17,344 nucleotides of DNA from [Eubacterium] saphenum (GTDB lineage Bacteria > Bacillota > Clostridia > Peptostreptococcales > Anaerovoracaceae). Made by a program: the position numbers and the translations under genes. The notes under the pieces are model-generated. The model ran no database searches. It was not told the DNA's origin and saw nothing but the letters and a program-made list of their open reading frames with translations. Below, one piece after another: positions 1 to 6,237 of this stretch; the stretch's first letter is position 1; every line of letters begins with the position of its first letter. The stretch covers positions 1 to 17,344 of the forward strand of contig SFHC01000028.1 of assembly GCA_004555725.1 (NCBI GenBank). The letters run 5' to 3'.

Positions 1-61
1 CCTTTCTACAATACCGCACTCTATGAAAAAGATAAAGTGCGTAAGTTACATGTTTGAAATT

Positions 62-75
62 AGTTACCGGTAACT
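62..75. promoter_or_regulatory. Palindromic operator-like site, LacI-family style
   Basis: AGTTACCGGTAACT is a perfect 14-bp palindrome with a central CG, the form typical of LacI-family operators such as those of gluconate or sugar repressors. A second copy of the half-site lies at 41-49 (GTAAGTTAC), which is the exact reverse complement of 70-78 (GTAACTTAC), so at least three half-sites cluster in 40 bp. No gene in this window starts here, so the site probably controls a gene beyond the left edge. The bound regulator is a guess from sequence style only. Confidence 0.45.
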
Positions 76-119
76 TACACACTTAATTTTACACCCTCCC
101 TGCTTTTTAATTCGTATCC

Positions 120-132
120 GTGCAATTTGCAC
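120..132. promoter_or_regulatory. 13-bp perfect palindrome downstream of copA
   Basis: GTGCAA and TTGCAC form a 6-1-6 perfect inverted repeat in the 236-bp non-coding stretch between the end of copA and the left edge. The loop is too short for an RNA hairpin, so a protein-binding site is the likelier reading. No intrinsic terminator for the copper operon is obvious in this stretch, and no ORF here is convincing. Confidence 0.3.
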
Positions 133-236
133 TTTTATTAACACAATGCTGAGTAATTTACAGGACGCTTATAATCGTTGTTCATCCCGTATCTCATACC
201 TGAAAATCCAGATCTTTTCTCCGCATTTTCCGCTGC

Positions 237-446
237 CTATGCGATGCTCTTGACCTCGTAGTCTTTATCTTCAACGGCTTTCTTCAGATCTGCGTCTGCC
301 ACATCAGAGTTTATCGTCACAACAGCCTGTCCCGCCTCATGGCTGACCTCTGCACGTTCTACGCCGTCCAGCGCCTCCAGCGCTTTCTTTACTGTAGCTT
401 CGCAGTGTTCACACATCATTCCCTCGATTTTCATTGTTTTCTTCAT
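237..446 (-). CDS. Possible separately translated CopZ-like copper chaperone inside copA
   Basis: The last 69 codons of copA, from Met794, make a complete stand-alone HMA protein with GMMCEHC, the normal length of a CopZ chaperone. Directly in front of this AUG is a full Shine-Dalgarno AAAGGAG with an 8-base spacer, translated within CopA as part of the linker. This is what a free copZ gene would look like. The sequence therefore permits two products, full CopA and free CopZ, from the same frame. What is seen is the start signal; separate translation is inferred. It may instead be a fossil of a copA-copZ fusion after loss of the copA stop codon. Confidence 0.45.
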   Translation of the reverse strand: MKKTMKIEGMMCEHCEATVKKALEALDGVERAEVSHEAGQAVVTINSDVADADLKKAVEDKDYEVKSIA

Positions 447-2825
447 GTCATTTTCTCCTTTGTCATTATTTAGATTCTCATCTTTTCTATCATCTTCAGA
501 CGCGGAAATCAGTACCGCATCCTGTGAGATCGCGTGTTTTTTCTTCCTGTCTCCTGCAGCATTATGCAGTTTAAACAGATTCAGTCTGAGCGCGTTTGTT
601 ACCACGCAGAAACTGGACAAACTCATCGCTGCAGCCCCGAGCATCGGATTCATGGTGATGCCGAGCAGATGCGCATATGCACCCGCAGCGAGCGGCATCA
701 GCAGCACGTTATAGAAGAATGCCCAGAACAGGTTCTCGTGAATGTTCCGAAGCGTTGCGCGGCTCAGTCTCACTGCTGCCGATACATCGGTCAACTTGCT
801 GTTCATCAGAACGACGTCAGCAGCATCGACTGCAACATCTGCGCCGGCGCCAATGGCGATTCCTGTATCTGCGCGCGTCAGAGCCGGCGCATCGTTGATT
901 CCGTCTCCGACCATGGCAACCTTTCCATATTTCTGAAGACTGCGGATCACGTTTTCTTTTCCGTCCGGAAGCACACCTGCAATAACTTCATCGACGCCTG
1001 CCTGTTTTCCAATGGCGCGGGCTGTTTTTTCATGATCTCCGGTCAGCATGACGACATGGATGCCCATATTCTGCAGTTCCTTGACTGCCTGAGCGCTGTC
1101 TTCCTTGATGGTATCTGCGACAGCGATCAACCCTGCAATCCTGCCGTTCTCTGTAAAGTACAGACAGGTTTTCCCCTGGTCAGACAGCCGGTCGGCCATA
1201 TCAAGCTTTTCTCTTGAGATTTCAACCTTTGTCGAAATAAAGCGCGCATTTCCTCCATATACTCGATTCCCGCGGAAGGTGCCTGATACCCCGCTCCCGG
1301 ACAACGTCTGGTAGTCATCTACTGCTGCTTCTGTCTGCCCGAGTGATGAAACACGATCCATGACAGCACGGGCGAGCGGATGCTCACTTTTCGCTTCCAG
1401 AGCGCCGGCAAGTGTGAGCAGCTCTTCTTCTGTATATCCTTCTGCCGGCAGGACATCTGTGACAACCGGATGACCTTCTGTGATGGTTCCGGTCTTATCC
1501 AGCGCAACAATGTCAATGCGTCCGGTCTCTTCCAGAGAAGCGGCGGTCTTGAAAAGAATTCCGTTCTTAGCGCCCTTTCCGTTTCCAACCATGATCGCTA
1601 CCGGCGTTGCCAGGCCGAGCGCGCACGGACAGCTGACAACCAGTACGGCAATTCCTCTGGACAGCGCATAACTAAGCGCGCCGCCTGCCATCAGCCAGAT
1701 CAGAAAGGTCGCCAGTGCAACCAGCAGCACTGCCGGTACAAAAATCCCGGATACCCGGTCTGCGATCTTGGCAATCGGCGCTTTGGTCGCGGCCGCGTCA
1801 CTGACCATCTGGATGATCTGTGAAAGTGTGGTATCTCTTCCGACACGGAGCGCACGAGCCTTGATATACCCGGAGCTGCTGACGGTTGCGGCGGAAACGC
1901 GGTCTCCTGCCTCCTTATCCACCGGGATACTCTCTCCTGTCAGCGCTGACTCATCAAAAGAGCCGCTTCCCTCAATAATCTCCCCGTCAACCGGAACATT
2001 TCCGCCGGCGCGGACGATAAATATATCTCCGACATTCAACTGATCGATCGGAACTTCCTGCTCCTCGCCGTTTCGTTCGATAATCGCGGTTTTGGGAGCC
2101 AGCTTCATCAGCCCCTTCAGCGCGTCTGTTGTTCTGCCCTTGGAAACAGCTTCCAGGAGTTTACCGACCGTAATCAGTGTAACAATCATTGCAGCCGATT
2201 CAAAGTACAGATCATGCATGTCGGTCATTGCCGCTGCATCTCCTCCAATGATCTGGTCGCGCGTCATCTTCATCAAAACGACGAAACTCCATGCAAAAGA
2301 AACCATTGAACCCATGGCAACCAGCGTATCCATATTCGGCGCGCGGTGCATCAGTGACTTGAATCCGCTGGTAAAGAATTTCTGATTGATCACCATGATG
2401 ATGCCGGCAAGCAGCATTTCCAGAATACCGACTGCAACCATATTTCCCTCAAAGAAAGACGGCAGCGGCCAGTTCCACATCATATGCCCCATCGAAAAAT
2501 ACATCAGCACAAGAAGAAATAATACTGAGGAAATCAGCCGCTTCTTCATGACCGGCACATCCTTATTTTCCAGTGCCTTCTCCTCTTCTGCGTACATGTC
2601 TGCCGAAGAGCGGGTCTGTTCTCCTCCCTTCAGCTCCGCACCGTACCCGGCATCTTCCACAGCCTTAATGACCTCACCCGGAGAAACATCTCCTTCGACA
2701 CGCATCGAATTGGTCAGGAGGCTGACGGTGCAGCTTTCTACCCCGGGAAGGCTGCCGGCCGCTTTCTCCACGCGTGCCTGGCAGGCCGCGCAGCTCATTC
2801 CCGTTACGTTAAAATCTTGTTTCAT
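237..2825 (-). CDS. copA: Copper-exporting P1B-type ATPase CopA with C-terminal CopZ-like domain
   Basis: An 862-residue Cu(I)-exporting ATPase of the inner membrane. An N-terminal HMA domain has CxxC at Cys12/Cys15. The actuator TGES motif is at 296-299, the membrane metal site CPC at 399-401, the phosphorylated Asp443 in DKTGT, the SEHPLA motif near 480-485, and GDGINDAP near 640-647. The late membrane residues YN (705-706) and MSLSS (734-738) are the P1B-1 copper(I) signature. After a polar linker (about 755-793) comes a second complete HMA domain with CEHC at 805-808. The start chosen has an AAAGGGG ribosome binding site 8 bases upstream; an in-frame start 16 codons earlier lacks one. It is the last gene of the csoR operon. 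The C-terminal HMA is unusual compared with CopA proteins that carry only N-terminal HMA domains. Confidence 0.97.
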   Translation of the reverse strand: MKQDFNVTGMSCAACQARVEKAAGSLPGVESCTVSLLTNSMRVEGDVSPGEVIKAVEDAGYGAELKGGEQTRSSADMYAEEEKALENKDVPVMKKRLISSVLFLLVLMYFSMGHMMWNWPLPSFFEGNMVAVGILEMLLAGIIMVINQKFFTSGFKSLMHRAPNMDTLVAMGSMVSFAWSFVVLMKMTRDQIIGGDAAAMTDMHDLYFESAAMIVTLITVGKLLEAVSKGRTTDALKGLMKLAPKTAIIERNGEEQEVPIDQLNVGDIFIVRAGGNVPVDGEIIEGSGSFDESALTGESIPVDKEAGDRVSAATVSSSGYIKARALRVGRDTTLSQIIQMVSDAAATKAPIAKIADRVSGIFVPAVLLVALATFLIWLMAGGALSYALSRGIAVLVVSCPCALGLATPVAIMVGNGKGAKNGILFKTAASLEETGRIDIVALDKTGTITEGHPVVTDVLPAEGYTEEELLTLAGALEAKSEHPLARAVMDRVSSLGQTEAAVDDYQTLSGSGVSGTFRGNRVYGGNARFISTKVEISREKLDMADRLSDQGKTCLYFTENGRIAGLIAVADTIKEDSAQAVKELQNMGIHVVMLTGDHEKTARAIGKQAGVDEVIAGVLPDGKENVIRSLQKYGKVAMVGDGINDAPALTRADTGIAIGAGADVAVDAADVVLMNSKLTDVSAAVRLSRATLRNIHENLFWAFFYNVLLMPLAAGAYAHLLGITMNPMLGAAAMSLSSFCVVTNALRLNLFKLHNAAGDRKKKHAISQDAVLISASEDDRKDENLNNDKGENDMKKTMKIEGMMCEHCEATVKKALEALDGVERAEVSHEAGQAVVTINSDVADADLKKAVEDKDYEVKSIA
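455..461 (-). promoter_or_regulatory. Internal Shine-Dalgarno for the CopZ part of copA
   Basis: On the minus strand this reads AAAGGAG, 8 bases before an in-frame ATG at 446-444. It lies inside the open copA frame, within codons for a polar, low-complexity linker. It is as strong as the ribosome binding sites of the genuine gene starts in this window. Confidence 0.6.
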
Positions 2826-2873
2826 TCTATAAACCCCTTTAATAACCTTCTGACAGTTTCCAAGTCCCGGCAC

Positions 2874-3239
2874 TTATACAGCTTCGATCCCGGAAACGTG
2901 GTACCCCTGATTTTCCACTGCGGAGGACAGCTTCACATCCGGAACTTCCCGATCCATCTTCACCACCGCCTGATTTCTGCGGTAACTGACTTCAGAAGAA
3001 ACTCCGTCAATCCGGTCCAGCGCTCTCTGCACACAATACTCACAGTTCCTGCAGTGCATCCCGTCGATATGCATGAGCTTTTTCCCGACGATTTTTCCGT
3101 CCAGTTCTTTCTTCATTGGTTTCAGATCTCCGCCGCCTCCTCCGCAGCAGCCGCCCCTTACGGTTTTGAACGTTTTACGGATGGCAAACACCATTCCGAC
3201 AGCAATAATAACAATTAATACGATCACTCCAGATTTCAT
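2874..3239 (-). CDS. Membrane-anchored heavy-metal-associated (HMA) domain protein
   Basis: A 121-residue protein with one N-terminal membrane segment (about residues 3-21), a Cys-Cys-Gly-rich linker (CCGGGGG, 31-37), and a C-terminal HMA fold (about 54-121). Its metal loop is GMHCRNC, Cys63 and Cys66, with a further Cys69. It lies between csoR and copA, 36 and 48 bases from them, so it is very likely co-transcribed. By family knowledge HMA domains bind Cu(I) and pass it to CopA; the anchor suggests delivery at the membrane surface. The start chosen has AAAGGGG 7 bases upstream; an upstream TTG ten codons earlier would lie before this site and is less likely. The exact partner is inferred from gene order. 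Confidence 0.85.
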   Translation of the reverse strand: MKSGVIVLIVIIAVGMVFAIRKTFKTVRGGCCGGGGGDLKPMKKELDGKIVGKKLMHIDGMHCRNCEYCVQRALDRIDGVSSEVSYRRNQAVVKMDREVPDVKLSSAVENQGYHVSGIEAV

Positions 3240-3275
3240 CCCATAACCCCTTTCTTCGCGTTTCATCAAACCGGA

Positions 3276-3662
3276 TTACTTCATCATTTTCTGAAGCATA
3301 TTGACCAGTTCGTCGATGGATTCATCCTTCCCCATGCGGATGTCATCGGCGACACAGGTCCGGATATGACTGGCCAGAAGCACCTTGTTGAAACTGTTCA
3401 ATGCAGCAGCAGCCGCGGAAGACTGGCGCAGGATATCCGGACAGTATGCATCATCTTCAACCATTCTCTTGATTCCTCTGATCTGGCCTTCAATCCGGTT
3501 CAGGCGGTTGATGAGGTCACGGTATTCCTTTGGCGTGCGTTTCTTCATTTTACAGCATCCGTTATCCATCGTTACGGATCCGTCTTTATGAACAGATTTT
3601 TCTAAGTTGCCCTCACATTCTTTACACTTTGACAAATTCTTGTTTCCCTCTTGCTCCGGCAT
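3276..3662 (-). CDS. csoR: CsoR-family copper-sensing transcriptional repressor
   Basis: A 128-residue all-helical repressor. The helix RLNRIEGQIRGIKRMVED (about 53-70) is the family signature. The Cu(I) ligand set Cys-His-Cys is present as Cys74 (in YCPDIL), His99 and Cys103 (HIRTC). CsoR tetramers bind GC-rich palindromes and release DNA when Cu(I) binds. Ahead of the core is a 40-residue hydrophilic extension with Cys13, Cys16, Cys36 and Cys37, which could be an extra metal site. It is the first gene of the copper operon, about 100 bases downstream of a promoter with a perfect CsoR-type operator, so it almost certainly represses its own operon. AAAGGGGG precedes the start. Confidence 0.95.
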   Translation of the reverse strand: MPEQEGNKNLSKCKECEGNLEKSVHKDGSVTMDNGCCKMKKRTPKEYRDLINRLNRIEGQIRGIKRMVEDDAYCPDILRQSSAAAAALNSFNKVLLASHIRTCVADDIRMGKDESIDELVNMLQKMMK

Positions 3663-3771
3663 CCTTTTGTCCCCCTTTCCTCATGTATTTCATGATGCAA
3701 TGTCCATCATCCGACTCCATAAGATGACCACTGCGGATCGAAATATGATATTCGCTCTCCATGACACATGC

Positions 3772-3801
3772 ATTATACCCCTGGTGGGTATAATAAAACA
3801 A
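3772..3801 (-). promoter_or_regulatory. Promoter of the csoR-HMA-copA operon
   Basis: On the minus strand, -35 TTGTTT (3801-3796), an 18-base spacer and a perfect -10 TATAAT (3777-3772). Transcription should start near 3765, leaving a leader of about 100 bases before csoR. The CsoR operator covers most of the spacer and most of the -10 box. Confidence 0.75.
3773..3793. promoter_or_regulatory. CsoR operator
   Basis: Perfect inverted repeat: arm TTATACCC, 5-base spacer CTGGT, arm GGGTATAA. The TACCC/GGGTA core matches the general form of CsoR sites in Firmicutes. It sits across the spacer and -10 box of the promoter in front of csoR itself, as expected for autorepression relieved by copper. 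Confidence 0.85.
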
Positions 3802-3869
3802 GACTAACTATTGTATTTTATCACAGACATATTCCTCCGGACTCTGCCTTCAGATCCGTTGCCGTTTAA

Positions 3870-3927
3870 TAGAATAAAAATAACAGCGAAACTGCAGGGG
3901 GTTATTCTTCTCCCTGCAGCCGCTGTT
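3870..3927 (-). terminator. Intrinsic terminator after cytX
   Basis: Just beyond the cytX stop, the minus-strand RNA can pair AACAGCG (3927-3921) with CGCTGTT (3888-3882) and CTGCAGGG with CCCTGCAG inside it. The hairpin is followed at once by the T-rich run ATTTTTATTC. Confidence 0.8.
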
Positions 3928-3934
3928 TTCAAGA

Positions 3935-5119
3935 TTACGCTCTCTTTCCGCGTCCTTTTCCCGCAATCAGATTGACGATCACACAGAGCAGAACCGTAAA
4001 GATGAAATCCGGAAGCGTATTTCCAACCGGTGTACTGACTTTCATCAGCCAGCGATAGACAATAAATCCTGCCAGCCAGACGATCAGATTGATCCAGTTG
4101 AATTTACCCATGCACTCTTCATGTTTCAGGATGAAGTAATCCGCTGTCTGCACCGCAATCATCGGCGCAAACACACTTCCGATAAAATAAAGGAAACTGG
4201 TGATGTTATCCATGTTAAAGAGCATCGCGCTGATCGTTCCAATCACAGCCACCACGAGTGCCGCATGTTTCTCATTGATCTTATGCCAGATGGTCACGCT
4301 CGATACCCCTGCAGAGTATGCGTCCAGAAAAGTGGTCGTTACCGTGGACAGAATGACAATCAGAAGTCCGGCGACGCCCAGTCCTGCCTTGGTCATAATC
4401 ACAGCGATGTTGGTTTCTCCTGTATACAGCGCTGCGCCCATGCCAATCACAAACATAAAAACAGACACAATGCTGTACGTAACGACACTTGCCGCTGCCG
4501 CCGCAGCCGGACGCTCCGCCTCTCTGGTATAGTCTGAAATCAGCGGGAGCCAGGACAGCGGCATCGACGCTGCAAGCTCAACAGCAGCACCAAAGGTCAT
4601 CGCATCTCCAGAACCCTTTCCCACCTGATGACCACTGAAGAACACGAGCTTGAACAATAATATCGACAGGATCAGGAGAAGCGCCATGGATACAAGGTTG
4701 ATTTTTCCAAGATTAGTAATGCCAATGACAATCCACAGCACGATCAGAGCCCCGATAATCAGCGCCCAGAACCAGACCCCTGTATGGAAGATCGACTGCG
4801 CTGAAATAGCCCCGTCATACGTCATAATCGCCGTCCATCCGAGGAGCTGAACCACATTAAGAATCGCGAACAGTTTACATCCGATCGTACCGAAGCTCAT
4901 GCTCACCGTTTCCATCGCGCTCTTTTCTTCAATTCCACCAATCAGCCCTGCAAGCAGCATCATGACGCCGCCGATTAGATGGCCGAGAAGAATGGCAAGC
5001 AGTGCGCGCCGGAACCCCAGTGCGCCAAAATAAGTGCCCGTGAGAATTTCCGCGATCGATACTCCTGCTCCGAACCAGATCAGCGCATTGCTGAAGACCG
5101 AAGTTTTTTTACTGCTCAT
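3935..5119 (-). CDS. cytX: CytX, putative hydroxymethylpyrimidine transporter (NCS1 family)
   Basis: A 394-residue, very hydrophobic permease with about 12 predicted membrane segments. Its N-terminus (NALIWFGAGVSIAEILTGTYF) and the cytoplasmic motif PLISDYTREAERP are of the CytX type within the nucleobase:cation symporter-1 family. CytX is assigned to uptake of the thiamin pyrimidine HMP because it occurs under TPP riboswitches. Here its start overlaps the last 11 bases of thiD, with GGAGG upstream of the ATG, so translation is probably coupled. The TPP riboswitch ahead of thiD controls both. Transported substrate is inferred from context; no single residue proves it. Confidence 0.9.
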   Translation of the reverse strand: MSSKKTSVFSNALIWFGAGVSIAEILTGTYFGALGFRRALLAILLGHLIGGVMMLLAGLIGGIEEKSAMETVSMSFGTIGCKLFAILNVVQLLGWTAIMTYDGAISAQSIFHTGVWFWALIIGALIVLWIVIGITNLGKINLVSMALLLILSILLFKLVFFSGHQVGKGSGDAMTFGAAVELAASMPLSWLPLISDYTREAERPAAAAAASVVTYSIVSVFMFVIGMGAALYTGETNIAVIMTKAGLGVAGLLIVILSTVTTTFLDAYSAGVSSVTIWHKINEKHAALVVAVIGTISAMLFNMDNITSFLYFIGSVFAPMIAVQTADYFILKHEECMGKFNWINLIVWLAGFIVYRWLMKVSTPVGNTLPDFIFTVLLCVIVNLIAGKGRGKRA

Positions 5120-5942
5120 GCATATCCTCCTCCGGTGCCAGATCGCCGTATTCGCCTTCGATACGGAACGCGTGATTCATAGGGCCGCTGCCCTTTCCCA
5201 GATCCATCATCGCAGCAAGCGCTCCGGAAATATATGCCTTGGCGAGGCGTACAGAAGTCTTCAGATCTCTGCCCTTGGCCAGATTGGACGCAATCGCGCT
5301 GGACAGTGTGCATCCCGTTCCATGCGTATTCGGATTGTCGATCCGTCTTCCGTAGAACCAGTGCGCTCCGTTCTGATCGTAAAGCAGATCGTTCGCTGTG
5401 CTGAGCTGATGTCCACCCTTGCACAGGACTGCGCATCCATATTTTTCCATAATCTTTTCAGAAGCTTTCACCATATCCTCTTCTGTTTTTACCGGCATCT
5501 CTGCCAGAACCTCCGTCTCCGGAATGTTCGGCGTGATGACTTCTGCCAGGGGCAAAAGCTGGTTTTTCAAGGCATCAACGGCATCCTCGCTGATCAGCCT
5601 GGCGCCGCTCGTCGCGACCATGACCGGGTCAACGACAATATGTTCTGCGCCGTACTGTTTCAGCCTGTCGGTGATTACCGCAATCAGTTCCCGCGATGCC
5701 ACCATACCGGTCTTTACCGCATCCGGATAAATATCCGTAAAAATACAGTCCAGCTGTTTCCCAAGAAACTCAGGCGTGGACTCCAGGACATCCTCAACCC
5801 CGGTCGTATTCTGTGCGGTCAGCGCCGTTACCGCGCTCATCGCGTACACTCCATTGGCCGTCATGGTCTTAATGTCTGCCTGAATTCCAGCGCCTCCGCT
5901 GGAATCCGATCCAGCGATTGTTAATGCGGTTTTCATGTTCAT
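5109..5942 (-). CDS. thiD: Hydroxymethylpyrimidine/phosphomethylpyrimidine kinase ThiD
   Basis: A 277-residue ribokinase-fold enzyme that phosphorylates HMP to HMP-P and then HMP-PP for thiamin synthesis. Motifs: AGSDSSGGAGIQAD (10-23), VKTGM (76-80), DPVMVATSG (105-113), and the anion-hole and catalytic THGTGC (206-211). The ATG chosen has AAAGGAG 9 bases upstream; the frame stays open 42 codons further upstream but that stretch is untranslated leader after the riboswitch. No other thiamin genes (thiE, thiM, thiC) are in the window, so the operon as seen handles salvage and activation of the pyrimidine half only. Confidence 0.96.
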   Translation of the reverse strand: MNMKTALTIAGSDSSGGAGIQADIKTMTANGVYAMSAVTALTAQNTTGVEDVLESTPEFLGKQLDCIFTDIYPDAVKTGMVASRELIAVITDRLKQYGAEHIVVDPVMVATSGARLISEDAVDALKNQLLPLAEVITPNIPETEVLAEMPVKTEEDMVKASEKIMEKYGCAVLCKGGHQLSTANDLLYDQNGAHWFYGRRIDNPNTHGTGCTLSSAIASNLAKGRDLKTSVRLAKAYISGALAAMMDLGKGSGPMNHAFRIEGEYGDLAPEEDMHEQ

Positions 5943-6046
5943 GATTCTGTTCTCCTTTCTCAGAAACGCATTAATTTTATTACGCGGCAGAAGGTGGTGC
6001 CCCCAATCTCCCGCAGGCAGAAAAGCACATGTGCGCAGCAAGGAAA

Positions 6047-6086
6047 CGAAAAAAGAGACCCTCCTCATCGGAATAAGCCTCTTTCT
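6047..6086 (-). terminator. Riboswitch-controlled terminator before thiD
   Basis: Minus-strand RNA pairs AAAGAG with CTCTTT around an inner CUUAU/AUGAG hairpin, followed by a run of six T. The segment UAUUCC in this hairpin can alternatively pair with GGAAUA just downstream of the aptamer (6094-6089), giving an antiterminator. Confidence 0.75.
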
Positions 6087-6098
6087 AATATTCCATAA

Positions 6099-6172
6099 CT
6101 CCCTACGCTGGCATTATCCAAATCAGGTCACAGGGTCAGGACGAACCTTTCTCAGCCTTACGCTCCCCTCTA
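6099..6172 (-). ncRNA. TPP riboswitch (THI element)
   Basis: On the minus strand the conserved blocks appear in order: GGGGAGC, GGCUGAGA, a short hairpin with GGUU/GACC arms, then GACCUGAUUUGGAUAAUGCC and AGCGUAGGGA. These are the hallmark of the thiamin-pyrophosphate aptamer. It lies between the thiD promoter and a terminator, so TPP should shut off thiD-cytX by early termination. Confidence 0.95.
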
Positions 6173-6202
6173 TGTACATGCATATTATTCTGCTGTGTCC
6201 TT

Positions 6203-6231
6203 ATCGTATCACCATGCAGAAGTCCTGTCAA
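6203..6231 (-). promoter_or_regulatory. Promoter of TPP riboswitch - thiD - cytX
   Basis: Minus strand: -35 TTGACA (6231-6226), 17-base spacer, -10 TACGAT (6208-6203). The predicted start near 6196 places the aptamer about 20 bases into the transcript. The -35 box begins 6 bases after the stop codon of the upstream hemerythrin gene. Confidence 0.75.
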
Positions 6232-6237
6232 ATTCTC

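Noticed and set aside
1..41. CGCACT/AGTGCG hairpin at the left edge
   Set aside because: Six pairs with a large loop and no T run; could not be tied to any gene in the window.
5034..5924. Open frame of 296 codons on the plus strand across thiD
   Set aside because: Antisense shadow of thiD, which has full kinase motifs.
6025..6034. Palindrome GCACATGTGC in the thiD leader
   Set aside because: Short, with no loop, and not linked to the riboswitch or ribosome binding site.
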